Shown here one piece after another: positions 22,868-34,530 of a stretch of 64,000 nucleotides of DNA. The position numbers were made by a program, and so were the translations under genes. Source of the stretch: Alopecurus myosuroides (lineage: Eukaryota > Streptophyta > Magnoliopsida > Poales > Poaceae); the NCBI GenBank assembly GCA_028641055.1, contig CM054062.1:136070682-136134681 (forward strand), given 5' to 3'. Position 1 is the stretch's first letter; the number at the start of each line of letters is the position of its first letter. Under the pieces are notes generated by a model, which worked only from the letters and a program-made list of their open reading frames with translations, ran no database searches and had not been told where the DNA came from.

Positions 22868-23414
22868 TGTCGAGACATCGTCGTAGAATTCATAGACGGG
22901 GGTGCCATGAGACTACCGATAGAGATTGTGGGGGGACGTGGTCGTATGACGAACAATGACACCAGGGTTTTACCCAGGTTCGGTACGTCGCAACTAGGCG
23001 GCGTTTCTACTCCTGCAATCTCACTAAATCAGGGCTGAGGCCTCAAGTATACAGAGTACAATGTGAGTTGGGTTTAGCTACTCGACAAGGATCAACCTCT
23101 CGGCGAGTTAGCCTCTAGCTTCTTGTCTATCTTGTTCTTATCTCCCGTCCGGCTTTATATAATAGCCGGGTTAGGGCTTACAAAAAAGGAAACCTAGAAG
23201 ACTACGGTAAGTCCTAACTTGGAAAGCAAGAATCCGCCTTCTACTCCAAGCCGTACCACGTGGGCTGTGGTCCGGGTTCTTCTAGAATCCAGCTTCTGTG
23301 CGTCAGCTTACTAGGCCGCCTAATGGACCGTAATCCATTACCATTCAGGCCACCCTGGTAATCCGGCACTTTAGGACACCGTCTGATATACCCCTATTTG
23401 GTATATATCCGACA
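22868..23414 (-). repeat. 3' LTR of Tat element 1
   Basis: 547 bp, TG..CA. Contains the minus-strand TATA-like TATTATATAAAG near 23152-23165. The minus-strand sequence before it is CTTGGGGGCTAC, a polypurine tract. Confidence 0.9.
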
Positions 23415-23802
23415 GTAGCCCCCAAGAAGGATTAAGACTTGAATTCGCCGTCTTCCGTCAAGTTCACATTCTTTCCGAGAAATGTTGGCTCTTCGTCTTG
23501 ATTCTTCTTTTCCTTCAAATCATGCTTTAACACGAAACTCGGATTTTGGGAAATACGGCTTTTTCTTCCACGAGCCTTCGTGGAGAAGGAACCTCCTACG
23601 TCAGTGATAAAATCATGCTGACGTCAGGGACGTTTGGGTTTCGAGTGGGAAACCCTGAAACGTATCTCTTACATATTCTCACGGGAAACGAGGAGATAGC
23701 CATTATCACCTGTCAATTCATTTCCCGGATTTTCCGGCCAGTGACACGCGTTGATCATCCAACGGTCAAAAGTGCTGTTAGTACGTATCATAAAGGATTT
23801 CG

Positions 23803-23812
23803 GCTATAAATA
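23803..23812 (+). promoter_or_regulatory. TATA box of the opposite-strand gene in Tat element 1
   Basis: GCTATAAATA lies about 170 bp before the ATG of the spliced plus-strand gene. The equivalent gene in Tat element 2 also has TTATAAATAG upstream. Confidence 0.6.
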
Positions 23813-23980
23813 GCACATTCATCCCCTCCGGCAAACCTTCCGCACTCCTCTCACCTTCCAGCTCAAGCGCCATATCCCTCGCCTTAGTCCAGTGAGAATG
23901 AAACATAGCTCGTGCTCGCGCAAGCGCCGTCCCTAGATTTCACGTCGGAGAGCTCAAGGCCCTCGTCGCACCGCCGAGAA

Positions 23981-26900
23981 ATGGACTCACCACCCGCATC
24001 CCCGGAACGCTCTGTTGCCACGGAAATCGACGACATCATCAACGAAATGGATCCATTGTTGGATTCGCCGAGCCGCGCCACTGCCGACGTGCCGGAGAAA
24101 ACTTCCGCGGCCAGGACTGCAAGGATCTGCCTCTCGCGGCCGATAACCTGGCCGCGTCTTCTTCTACTCCGCCTCTGCCTCCGGCTCCCGAAACGGTGGA
24201 GGAGAAAACCACTCTCATCGAAGAGGAGCTCACCGCCGCGGCCGTCGCCGCCGGAGCCGAAGAAGAAAGCGAAACTGCCGACAATTGGAGCCGGAGCAGC
24301 ATTCTTTCCTCCCTTCTTCCGACAATGGAGAAGGAAGGATTGATTGCGAAAGGAAAATGGTGGCATGAGGAAGAAGAGTCCGAGCCTTCGGCCCAAGCCG
24401 GAACGAGTCCTTCTTACCTCGCACATTGCTAGAGGTATGGGAATCCTCCTTCCGCCTTTTTACTCGAAGTCCTTAACCATTACAATATCCAGCCTCACAA
24501 CCTACCACCAAACTCTATTCTTTATCTAGCCGGCTTCCAAGCCCTATTTGAAGGGTACTTAGGAATAGCTCCTAGATTAGATTTCTGGCAATATTGCTTT
24601 GGAATTAAGCGAAACCCCTCAGAGGGCACTCTTCCAATCTGTGGAACCATATCTTTCACCCTGCGTAGATTCAGGGAAGATTGGTTCCCGAAGATAAAAA
24701 CGTCGGAATCCGTCAAATTCTGGACGGGTTCTTTTTTCTATCATCAAGACATCCCATTTCCAGGAAATGAAACCGGGGTTCCACCATTTGTCAATGCTGC
24801 CGCTATTCCCCAGGACAAATGGCTGCAGAAGCAGTGCAAACTTTGCTGGACGATTTGATGAAAATCAAACGGCGCATCTCTAAGCTCACTTCGTCCACAC
24901 CTCCTCTTACCGGAGCCGACACAGTTTTGTGTTGGTTCGGACGTCGCATCCAACCTCTTGCACACTGAACTCGGCTTTTGTGCGAATACAAGGGTCCAGA
25001 AGACGAGATGAGAGGAACGGATAGGCTTCCTCGAAACGGGACTTCAAGAAGCGGGTTAATCAGCTGGTTGCTACCCTGCGACCAATATAAAGAAAGCCGA
25101 GAAATGTATCACGGAGGGAATAAGATTCCAAAGGTATGTTCTTTTCTCTTTGGACCACCTTCTCGGATTTGTGTCTTTCTCTGTTTCCTTAACTTAATCA
25201 GATGTTTTTCTATAGTTCGATGACCTCTCGGAAAAAGATCTAGCAACCGACGCTGAACTTGACGAACTACACACCAAGTTTTACGGTGGTCGGAAGCGCA
25301 AGGAGGCCAGCAACCACTGAAGAGGTGGTGAATCTTGACGGGATTCCCGTCGCTACATCCAGGTAATTTTCTGGGTATTTTGCACCTTTGCCTGCTTTTT
25401 ATTGCATAAGTTTGTTTGGTTTCTCGGAATATTGATTTCTCGGATTTTCTTCTTCTTCCTTTCCCTTTCAGCCTTGCTCTGACTTCTTTGAAGTCAAAGA
25501 AGCTGAAGAAGCATAAGGCCACTTGTTGGCAAGGGAGAGCCATCTCGTGCTGCAGTTCCCTCTACTCTAGTTACTCTTGGGGGAGAAGATCAATCTGCAA
25601 AACCGGAGGAGTACCCACTGCCGACCAGCCAGCCCGTTGCATCCGAGATGGATGCGAGGGAAAGGGCGGAGCCGAATATGGGTGGTCCTTCTCGTATACC
25701 TGAGGAGGAGCCTATTCCCAGCTTTAACAGAGAATTCAAGGTAAAGGAGGAACCCTTCGACGAACTCGGATATATTCGTCCAGCAGCTAAGAAGTTCTTC
25801 GCTCCCGCTCCTCTGATCCGTCCTTGGCCGCAAGGCGGACTAATTGTAAGGAATACCTTCATATTTTCACCTCGGCATGTCATCCAGGACGACCTTCACC
25901 ACGTTGGGATTCTTTTTGCAGAGTAAGAAAAAGAATTCAATGAAAAGTTGTCAGATTTGCAACGAATGATCCAGGTAATACCTCTAGCCCCCAAGCAATA
26001 AGTCAAATGCATGCTTTTGCCTTACTGCTTTTTTCGCTTGTATGCTTGTTTTTAGCTTAAGCATTTTTCTTCTTCTTTCCGTGTTTCAGCAAACCACTGA
26101 AAGCATTAACATGGAAGTTTTCAACAAGCTTACCATCAAGAACAAGGAGGTGAAATCCCTTCTTTCGATTCTTGAGGGTAAGGAAACCCACTCAGCAGCA
26201 GCTGAAGGAAACAACAGGTAAGTTATTGCTTTGCTTCCAGTTGTATAATTTTTTTAAGTATTTTTCCGAGTTTTCTAACTCGTCATTTTTACTTGCTTTT
26301 CAGCTTCTTTGGCGAAAGCCAAACAAGTTGCTGAAGATGCCGGCAATGCTGAGAACCTGCGCCGGGAAAACCTGGATCTTCATAAGATCAATATGAAGTT
26401 GCAGCAGGACCTAGAGGCCAGCCAATTGGCCGTCGGCATTGCCGAGTCCAAGGCCTCCGATGAAGCAGCCAAGGACAAGGACACTATCCGAGACTTGGAG
26501 AATGCCTTGAACCAGCGCTTGGAAGAGGGCTCCGAGATGGACAAAATTCTCGGTAAGCACTTTACCTTTTACCAGATTTCTCGTGTTTACATCTTTCTCT
26601 GTTTTTTTTTCTAACACTTTTGTGTTTTACTGAAACAGGAGATAGCCCCTAGCTTAGTCGGATTGAGAAAATCAGAGCTTTTGGGAAGGTGTTCACCGCA
26701 ATCAAAGCTGCGGGGATGTTGCTGGTCAACAAATGCCTTCCCGCCAGGACTGGGGAGTCCAGGGAGTCCATCCTGCGCTCCGCGGCGCGTGGTGGTGTGC
26801 GCATGGCTCTAGGGCTCATGCGCATGCACTACCCTGACGCCAAATCTTGGCGCGTGGCGTCCGGAATTCCGCAAGGATATACAGAGGCACAGCGGGACAG

Positions 26901-27030
26901 CATCTTTGAAGCTATCAAAGGTCACGCCACCAAGATCTCCTCCATGGTCAACATCTCCACATTCTACCTGGAGGAAACTATTCCGGATATTCCTGAGGAA
27001 TCCAACAGTGAAGACGACTCGGATGCATGA
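23981..27030 (+). pseudogene. Opposite-strand spliced gene (aORF) of Tat element 1, 'putative gypsy type transposon' domain
   Basis: Starts MDSPPASPERSVATEID at 23981. The recognisable domain (LLEVLNHYNIQPHNLPPNSI, GYLGIAPRLDFWQYCFGIKR) lies at about 24450-24630. Introns with GT-AG ends are at 25134-25215, 25363-25471, 25846-25921, 25975-26089, 26218-26303 and 26553-26638. Later exons encode an acidic linker and a coiled coil (KAKQVAEDAGNAENLRREN, LQQDLEASQL). The last exon ends ...EDDSDA with a stop at 27028-27030. Frame changes near 24120, 24395 and 24440 and a stop early in the last exon break it. Extra ORFs in antisense orientation are known in Tat elements, and the domain is Pfam's Transposase_28 type. 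Its biochemical role is unknown. It is convergent with pol, whose stop lies about 620 bp away. Confidence 0.7.
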
Positions 27031-27650
27031 AGGATGCCTTGTCATGGGTAGAAGATAGGAAATAGGAGCATTACTGATCTTACAATGTAAACTTATTGTA
27101 ATGCTTTCTATTCCTTTGTATAAACAAGTACTCCGCTTTTGCAGCAATATTTATTAAGTATTTTGCAAGTTTTCCGAGTTTATATTCCTTTATCTTCTAT
27201 GTTCTCTGGTTTATATGCTTTAACTGTCCTTAGTGTTTGAAATGGCTCGATAGTATTTTAATCTTCATGCCAAGTGACTGGGTATAACCAATCAGTCGAA
27301 ACTCGGAAACATGGATCATACTAAAGGCATTTTTACTTACTAGCTCCAGCGACCCAGCATAAAAACAATCAGATAATACTTAGAGAAAAGCAAGGAATTT
27401 TTGAATGAAACTCAGGCACGCGGGCACAATCTGGGTTTCCTTAAGCCATTTTTAGGTTGAAAATCATTCAGTTTTTTAACACCGAGCACGCAACCATAAT
27501 TCGGGTTAGCATTGAGAATTTTGAAAGATCATTGGGAAATAGATAAGACGGAATTATGCTTTAAACTATAATAAACATGTAAAAAACATAGAAGTATGAA
27601 TTCCGACAACTTTATTTCATGATCTCAAAGATGTTTACATAGAAATTGAA
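27031..27650. other. Non-coding spacer between convergent aORF and pol of Tat element 1
   Basis: AT-rich, no gene. Probably carries the 3' ends of both transcripts; the plus strand shows AT-rich TTTATTAAG-like words at 27148-27160 after the aORF stop. Confidence 0.5.
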
Positions 27651-29210
27651 CTAAGTATAGAAGGGACGTAACTGCTGGATGCTCCAGGGTCTTTTGGTCT
27701 GCCCTAATTCATCATCTATCTTTCTCATTCTTTTGTGATTCGGCTTTTCGGGATCATCTTCCGTGTCTCGAATATGTACAAGATAATATGATCCATTTTT
27801 CATAGCTTTGCTGATGACGAATGGTCCTTCCCAAACTGCGGCCAATTTGTGCTTTCTTTGTTGTACCAATCTTAGCACTAGGTCACCTTCTTTAAAAGAA
27901 CGATGCCTGATTTTCCGACTATGATAACATCGTAAACCTTGCTGATAAATGGCAGATCTTTGAAGCACAAGCTCTCTCTCTTCCTCTAGGAGATCGACGG
28001 CATCCTGTCGTGCACTTTTGGCATCCGAGTCATCGAAATCCTGCACTCTTGGGCTATCATGGATCATGTCTGTTGGAAGGATTGCTTCCGCGCCATAAAC
28101 TAGGAAAAACGGGGTTTGCCCTGTTGACCTGTTTGGCGTCGTTCGAATACTCCAAAGCACAGAGGGTAACTCTTCCACCCATGCTCCAGCTGCTCTATGA
28201 AGAGGAGATTCGAGTCTTGGGCGTATTCCTTGCAGGATGGAACTATTCATTCGTTCAACTTGCCCATTAGATTGCATGTGTGCAACAGAGGCAAGATCTA
28301 GGCGTATTACTATTTTTCGGCAATATTTTGCCAACTCTCCAATGGAGAAATTTGTCCCATTGTCGGTTATTATGCTGTGTGAAACACCGTATCTCATGAC
28401 TACGTCAATGATGAAATTTCTGGTAGTTACACCATCAAGCTTTTTGATGGGTTTTGCTTCCACCCACTTGGTATACTTATCCACTGCAACGAGTAGATGT
28501 GTAAGTCCACCTCTTGCAGTTTTGAATGGTCCCATCATATCTAGCCCCCAGACCGCAAACGGCCATGTAATAGGGATAGTTTTGAGTGCTTGGGCTGGCA
28601 TATTTGTCTGCTTGGCGTAATACTGACATCCAACACATGTGTTTACTATGTGTTCGGCGTCTGTCTTGGCTGTTAGCCAGAAAAACCCTGCACGGAATGC
28701 TTTTTTAACTATACTTTTTGATTGTGCATGATTTCCGCAATCTCCAGCATGGATTTCTTGCAGAATTTCTCGGCCTTCTTCTCGCGAAATACATCGCAGA
28801 AAAATTCCGGTACTAATGCGCTTATACAGGGAATTATTGATTACTGTGTATCCTTTGCATCGACGTTTTATTTGTCTTTGCAAGACCTCATCTGCTCCAT
28901 CCGGGTACTTCTGATCTACTAAGAAGTTTAGATATGGAATTGTCCAATCCGGGTTAACGAGCAGAACTTCGAGTGACTCCGAAACTAGAGGATAGTTGAC
29001 ATCTCCACCTTTTATGGATGGTTCGTGCAAATGCTGGAAAAACACACCTGGTGGTAGGGTTTTCACTCTTTCCGAGCCCATGCGGGCTAATGCATCCGTG
29101 TTCCAATTTTCTTCCCTTTTGACATGAAGTACTTCAAATCCTAGAAAGCAAATTGCAACTCGTCCACCGTTCTCCGATATTCGGCCATGATGGGGCTTTT
29201 GGCGTCCCAT
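27651..29210 (-). CDS. Integrase of Tat element 1 (519-codon frame)
   Basis: A long uninterrupted frame. It begins in the tail of the second RNase H (VLHVKREENWNTDALARMGS). The zinc-binding domain follows (AGDCGNHAQSKSIVKK ... NTCVGCQYYAK, residues about 150-200). The catalytic core has Asp in VWGLDMMGPF, Asp in SIITDNGTNF and Glu in SNGQVERMNS. The C-terminal part holds TPFFLVYGAEAILPTDM and KEGDLVLRLV and ends at IQQLRPFYT. The enzyme would insert element cDNA in the nucleus. All catalytic residues are retained, so this segment alone might still be functional, although upstream parts are not. Confidence 0.88.
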   Translation of the reverse strand: MGRQKPHHGRISENGGRVAICFLGFEVLHVKREENWNTDALARMGSERVKTLPPGVFFQHLHEPSIKGGDVNYPLVSESLEVLLVNPDWTIPYLNFLVDQKYPDGADEVLQRQIKRRCKGYTVINNSLYKRISTGIFLRCISREEGREILQEIHAGDCGNHAQSKSIVKKAFRAGFFWLTAKTDAEHIVNTCVGCQYYAKQTNMPAQALKTIPITWPFAVWGLDMMGPFKTARGGLTHLLVAVDKYTKWVEAKPIKKLDGVTTRNFIIDVVMRYGVSHSIITDNGTNFSIGELAKYCRKIVIRLDLASVAHMQSNGQVERMNSSILQGIRPRLESPLHRAAGAWVEELPSVLWSIRTTPNRSTGQTPFFLVYGAEAILPTDMIHDSPRVQDFDDSDAKSARQDAVDLLEEERELVLQRSAIYQQGLRCYHSRKIRHRSFKEGDLVLRLVQQRKHKLAAVWEGPFVISKAMKNGSYYLVHIRDTEDDPEKPNHKRMRKIDDELGQTKRPWSIQQLRPFYT

Positions 29211-29866
29211 GTTTGGTTGAGCTGATGTTGTACCAAATCTGAGTCACCATAGCATAAGTTGCGTTTGACACCTATTTCTTTTGCTATGTGCAAGCCGTGA
29301 AGCAAAGCCTCGTATTTTGCCACATTATTGCTGGCGTTGAAATGTATTTGTAATACATACTCCATTGTATCTCCCTTGGGGGATTTTAGGACTACACCAG
29401 CTCCAACGCCTTCCTTCATCTTGGATCCATCAAAGTGCATGACCCAGTATTCCGTCTCCGGCATTGGTGTGTTTTCGATTGCTTCTGTCCAATCAGCGAC
29501 GAAATCTGCCAACACCTGGGATTTTATTGCCGTCTGAGGTTGGTACTTAATGTCGAACGCAACCAATTCGATGCCCCATTTGGCTACTCGGCCTGTTGCG
29601 TCCGCATTGTTGATAATATCCCCTAGTGGTGCTTTACATACCACTGTTATGGAATGTCCTTAGAAATAATGACGGAGTTTTCGAGATGCGAAAAATATGC
29701 CATATGCCAGTTTTTGATAGTGCGGGTATCGTTGCTTGGACTCGGAAAAAACTTCACTTACGTAATACACCGGATGTTGATCTAGTATGGTTTGCTCGGC
29801 TTTCCGCCTTTCCACAACTATTACCGCGCTAATAACCCTGTTTGTTGCTGTGAGATACAGTAACAT
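29141..29866 (-). pseudogene. Dual RNase H region of Tat element 1
   Basis: The first, Gypsy-type domain is at 29866-29660 (MLLYLTATNRVISAVIVVER, YYVSEVFSESKQRYPHYQKL). After a stop comes a second, archaeal-type RNase H at 29644-29141: VMHFDGSKMKEGVGAGVVLK, NNVAKYEALLHGL and YGDSDLVQHQLN. The Asp-Glu-Asp catalytic set is visible; the usual AEYEAL reads AKYEAL with the Glu kept. Two RNase H domains in tandem mark the Tat lineage. A frameshift near 29150 separates it from integrase. Confidence 0.82.
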
Positions 29867-29872
29867 AGGTTC

Positions 29873-30820
29873 TTAGCCTTTTGGCGATGCCAAAATCGGA
29901 GCTTGCATCAAGGTTTCTTTTAACTGGGTTAACGCTTTGTCCGCCTCTTCTGTCCATTCAAATTTGTCGGATTTCTTCAACAATTTGTATAATGGCAGAG
30001 TTTTGTCTCCTAGCCGGCTTATAAACTTGCTGATGGCAGCTGCAGACCTCGTCAATCTTTGTACATCTTTTAAGCACGTAGGCCTTGAGATGTTTAGGAT
30101 TGCCTTGATCTTTTCCGGTTTTACTTCTATTCCTCTGTGAGAAACGTTGAAACCCAGAAGTTTTCCTGAGGGAACCCCGGATACGCACTTTAATGGATTC
30201 AACTTCATTTTATAAGTGCGTAAATTTTCGAAGGTTTCTCGCAAATCTTGAAGGAGCGTGTCCTTTTCCTTGGAAATGACGGCAATATCGTCCACATAAA
30301 CGTGAATATTTTTGCCAGTCTGACTATGCAAACATCGTTGCATGCAACGCTGGTAGGTTGCACCTGCGTTATTCAGGCCAAAAGGCATGGTTATGTAGTA
30401 GTATGTTCCATATGGAGTTATGAAGGAGGTTTTAATTTAGTCTTCTTCCTTCATGCATATTTAATGATACCCGGAATAAGCGTCTAAAAAGCATAAAAGC
30501 TCAGAGCCAGCAGTGGCATCTATTATTTGATCGATTCGCGGTAACGCAAACCTATCTTTTGGACACAATTTGTTCGGGCCGGTGTAATCTACACACATCC
30601 TAAGAGCAGTACTATCTTTCTTCGGGACTAATACTGGGTTTGCAGACCATTCAATATGTATAACTTCCCGGATAAAATCAGCTGCCAATAGCCGGATAAT
30701 TTCCTTGCCAATAGACTTCCGTCTTCTTCCGTCAAATCGACGGAGACCGTGCTTGACGGGTTTAGATCCTAGAATTACCTTGAGTTGGTGCTGAGCAAGT
30801 TCCCTGGGTACGTCTGGCAT
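29873..30820 (-). pseudogene. Reverse transcriptase of Tat element 1
   Basis: The first half (30820-30461) gives HGLRRFDGRRRKSIGKEI, NPVLVPKKDSTALRMCVDYT and LPRIDQIIDATAGSELLCFL. After three stops near 30430-30455 it resumes at 30388 with MPFGLNNAGATYQRCMQRC and HVYVDDIAVISK. The YVDD site is intact at 30287-30298. The connection domain follows to a stop at 29873. The few nonsense changes look like simple point decay. Confidence 0.88.
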
Positions 30821-30883
30821 GTCCGCTGGACACCATGCAAAAATATCCCAGCTCTCACGGAGGAACTTGATGAGCTCGCTTTC

Positions 30884-31862
30884 CTATTTGTCGGTCATGC
30901 TGGTTCCCACTACGACAGACTTTGTTAGATCTTTAGGATCTAGGATAACCTGTATGTTATTCTCGGAAGATTTGAAGCTGTCTGCCGGCTTCCGGCTTTC
31001 TTTTCCGGCCGGCATTTCTGTCAGCGATACTTCTTTCGCCAGCTCCTTCAGTTCTTCCTTTGCTATCAGCTTTTCTGCGCAAAGGGCGTTTTCTTTTTCC
31101 AGCTCGTTTGCCAATTTGAAGTCTCCACTTATGGTGATTACTCCTCCTTTTGGCCCTGGCATCTTCATCTTGTTATAGATGTAACATGATCTTGCCATGA
31201 ACTTGGCAAAAGTTGGACGTCCGAGTAGTGCGTGATACATGCTTTCGAACGGCACAACCTCGAAGGTTACTTTTTCCTGCCGGGAAATGTTCTTTCTCTC
31301 CGAAGGTTACATCTAGGGAAATTTCTCCTAGGGATCGTGCTTGACTGCCAGGGACGATGTCGTGAAAATGTATGTTGCTATGATTGAGCTGGGTCTCGGA
31401 GATTAGCAGATGCTTCAATGTATCCAGGTACATTATGTTAATGCTGGATCCTCCATCCACCAGCACTCGTTTTAGCCTAGTGTTTTGAACAATAGGACTT
31501 ACAACTAGAGCTTGTGTGCCGGGTTCTGGGATATTTCCGGGATGATCAGACTGATCCCAGGTAATTGGTGTATTTGAGTACATCAAGAATTTCGGGGTTG
31601 GTGGGACAACCGCGTTTATTTCTCGAAGTGTTCTCTTTGCCACCTTTGCTGATGGAGTTGCCATGAAAGTTAGGTTGCATTCTCCTTCAACTCTCGGAAA
31701 CTTAGGCTTCTCCTTTTCGCTGTTGTTCCTGGATTTTTTTGTCAGTGTCCAATTCACTGTCTTCTTTTTCAGCTTCTGGCTTTTGCTTGGAGAATTTCCT
31801 CTTGAATTTTCCCTTTGCTTCCGGATCCTGCACTGCCTTTCATATGCTTGTTGAGCCGGCAT
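30884..31862 (-). pseudogene. Protease region of Tat element 1
   Basis: VLVDGGSSINIMYLDTLKHL carries the DGGSS active-site motif of Tat-type proteases (around 31460-31400). It is preceded by ECNLTFMATPSAKVAKRTLR. After a frameshift near 31280 the frame 31255-30884 continues with YHALLGRPTFAKFMARSCYI, the conserved block between protease and RT. A stop near 30884 separates it from RT. Confidence 0.82.
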
Positions 31863-33151
31863 TGTGCATTCCTATGGGTGGGTTTCCCAAACTGCAAATG
31901 GTGGACACAGTTTTTCGACTTTATTCTTTCCCACTCTTCTTTTGTATACTTGATCGGTTCTGTACTTCGTCCTTTCCATTTGCTCCCATTTTCTCTTCCA
32001 AAGGCTATGTTAACTTCTTTGGGTTTTTTGCTGTGCTTCTGGAGTTGCTTTTTCTCAGAACGAGGGGTCATTTTGGCTTGAATCAAAGTGTCGATATTTC
32101 CACCTCTCGCTCTCATGTCATCTTCGGCCGCTGCGTACTCATTTGCGGTTGTAAGCATAGATCCGAGATCTTTGTGCTTTTTGGAACAGATCATGAACGA
32201 TACGAGTCCGGGTTTTAAGCCATTGACGAAAGCATGCGTTTCTTGCACGTCAGTTACTCCAGAGCAGCTGTTCTCCATTGCAGTCCACCTTGAGATAAAG
32301 TCCACGTATGGCTCATCTTCAAACTGGGTGCATCGGTTTAACTGGTTGATGCTGTTGGGGCGTTTGTAGGTTCCCCGAAAATGCTGAGTAAATACTCTAT
32401 CCATATCATCCCAGCTATCGACAGTTCTTGACGGAAGCCCGTTGATCCAATCTCTGGCTCCATCCAATAACATAAGGGGGAGGAATTTTACTGCCTCTAG
32501 GTCTGTCCCATTGTTAATCTGGACGGCTGTGTAATAGTCTGAGAGCCAGGTATCCGGGTTTGTACTGCCGATGTATTTTTGATATGTTGGACCAACTTTG
32601 GCAAAGCCAGAATGTAGAGTTATTCTTCGGATCCTATCAGTGAAACACTTAGGCCCGAAGTATAGATCGTCTCTGTCCGCTCTATCAATGTGTGCTGAGT
32701 ATCTAGCGGCTGAATGGATAGAAGGGGATCTACTCCTTTCTTTTCCATTGTTGCGCGAACGCGCTTTTCCGGGGTTATCTCTATTTCCTCCGTTATCGTG
32801 CCCTTTGAGATAAGGTGGGGTTCTACTCCTGTGTATTTCCTTATTCCTGGGGGGTCTACGGGATCTCTCATGCCTGTGAGGAATATCGTATCTTCGGCTT
32901 TTTCGGCAGGGCGTCTCGGAGGCGGCATTGCTTTTCGTCCTTCCGGTTTTGTTCTTCCCGATCTCGGGGATTAATTCCATCTTTCTGCAGATGAGATCCG
33001 GTTCTAGACGCTGCATCCTTGTTGTCGGGCTTTTTATTGTCCTTTCTCGGATCTCCTTTCTTTTCTTTCGAATTACTTGAATCTCCAGGTTCTTCAGGTC
33101 CAGGTGCTCCAGCGGCGCATGTAGCTGTTTTGCATAGGGCCGAGTCGTCAT
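31769..33151 (-). CDS. Gag core of Tat element 1 (460-codon frame)
   Basis: The N-terminal third is basic and Arg-rich. The Retrotrans_gag domain begins near residue 170: FTDRIRRITLHSGFAKVGPT, YIGSTNPDTWLSDYYTAVQI, LMLLDGARDWINGLP, QHFRGTYKRPNSINQL and YVDFISRWTAMENSC. The C-terminal part has a degenerate zinc-knuckle-like NCVHHLQFGKPTHRNAQC. Gag would form the particle that packages element RNA. The chosen ATG only opens the frame; the true protein start is further upstream across a frameshift near 33150. Confidence 0.8.
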   Translation of the reverse strand: MTTRPYAKQLHAPLEHLDLKNLEIQVIRKKRKEIRERTIKSPTTRMQRLEPDLICRKMELIPEIGKNKTGRTKSNAASETPCRKSRRYDIPHRHERSRRPPRNKEIHRSRTPPYLKGHDNGGNRDNPGKARSRNNGKERSRSPSIHSAARYSAHIDRADRDDLYFGPKCFTDRIRRITLHSGFAKVGPTYQKYIGSTNPDTWLSDYYTAVQINNGTDLEAVKFLPLMLLDGARDWINGLPSRTVDSWDDMDRVFTQHFRGTYKRPNSINQLNRCTQFEDEPYVDFISRWTAMENSCSGVTDVQETHAFVNGLKPGLVSFMICSKKHKDLGSMLTTANEYAAAEDDMRARGGNIDTLIQAKMTPRSEKKQLQKHSKKPKEVNIAFGRENGSKWKGRSTEPIKYTKEEWERIKSKNCVHHLQFGKPTHRNAQCRLNKHMKGSAGSGSKGKIQEEILQAKARS

Positions 33152-33482
33152 GCAACTTCCCTGATCTTTCTTGCCCTCGATGTTGCTGTTGCAATGCTTT
33201 TCCTAAGAAAGCATACACCCCTTGAAGTTTTTCGCCGTTGGAGTACAGATCGTTCTTGAGGATGGCGAACGCGGCCTCCGTGTTTTCTGCTGCGGTTTTG
33301 TATAATTGTTCGCCCCTGGCATCTTTGTCGTTTACTTGCTTTTGCTAGGCCGGTTTTTGAAACCGTTCCTTTGGCGGCAGTACTTCCGGTCTTGCGATTC
33401 CGGGTAACCGTGTAGGTTTAATGCCAGATCTATTCCTTCTCTCGTACTCCTCGATTTCTTCCTTCTTTAACTTAATGTCAGC

Positions 33483-34500
33483 TTAGGTTTTTTGGAGATG
33501 TTCCCGAGTTCGGAATAGATGTTGCTGTTGCCTTTGGAGAGCTTGTCTCCTGGCTTCTAGCACTTCAGGGGGTTCGTGGGGTCCCAGTGGTGTTTGAAGT
33601 AGATCATGTTCGTCTTGTTCTGACATTGGCGGAACAGAGACTTCCTTCGTTTTCTTCTCCGCAGGCTTAACTGCACTTCCTCCTCCTTCTTCCAGGTTTT
33701 CGTTGGCTGGGTCAGCCAATTTTTTCTTCCGGAGCTTGTATTGGAGTTTCTTTGAAGCTTTGTGTTTTTTTCTTGGAAGAGGGAGGTTTGTTACCAGGTT
33801 CCTCCTCTGTCAATTCCTTGACATCCGGGTATGTTGGACTGGCTTCCCATCCTCTCTTTCCTCATCTGGCGGAAGTGTTCTAGGGGTTTCCTGACTTTCG
33901 GCATCCGTGTTTGCAGCCGGTTTTGCCATTAGTACTTCGTAGAATCCCTCTTGAAAGTATTTGACCTTTCTTTCGAAAGCATCTACATCTTCGTCTTCAG
34001 AGTCGAACTGGTCCGATCCGGGTTCCGACTCTAACCTCGCCTCAATGGCGGCTAATACAGAATCAGCTTCCGAGTTCGTCATCAAATTGACGGATGTCAG
34101 ATCTTCCACCTCTATTGTGGGACTGTTGTTTTCTACGTCTTCCACGGGATTGTTTTCATCCGTGTTTTCGGCGATCTCGGATTGCACCATACCGATAAAG
34201 TGCGATTCAGCAGAGTATCGGCGATCTGAGCAAAATCCGGCGTCATAGTCTTCTTCGACTGGGTATAGGGCGGGTGGGATAAATTTGCTTCCACCACAGA
34301 ATCCCATTGCCTCTGCAGTTAATCCGATAAAGATGTTTGTAGATCCAATCGGTAAAAAGCAGGCACTTACCAGATGATTTCGTGTTGGCATGTATGATCC
34401 GTTGTCGAGGAAGCGCCCGACGTCGTTGTCGAACTCCAGACTTCCGACAGTTATGGTACTGCCAATTCCGCCGAGTATCCCCGATCGGAACATAACGCCT
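33483..34500 (-). pseudogene. N-terminal gag leader of Tat element 1
   Basis: After the PBS a frame runs to 33810 with GVMFRSGILGGIGSTITVGS and a strongly acidic stretch (VEDVENNSPTIEVEDLTSVN). It is followed by the separate frame 33719-33483 with a Gln/Arg-rich helix (EVLEARRQALQRQQQHLF). Frameshifts and stops separate these from the gag core. The unit is a normal Tat gag N-terminus in decay. Confidence 0.6.
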
Positions 34501-34510
34501 GACGTCGCTG

Positions 34511-34528
34511 GCCCCACGGTGGGCGCCA
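34511..34528 (-). other. PBS of Tat element 1
   Basis: The minus strand reads TGGCGCCCACCGTGGGGC two bases inside the LTR. Tat element 2 has the same 18 bases. The primer tRNA is not initiator Met; I cannot say which it is without a tRNA set. Confidence 0.8.
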
Positions 34529-34530
34529 AC

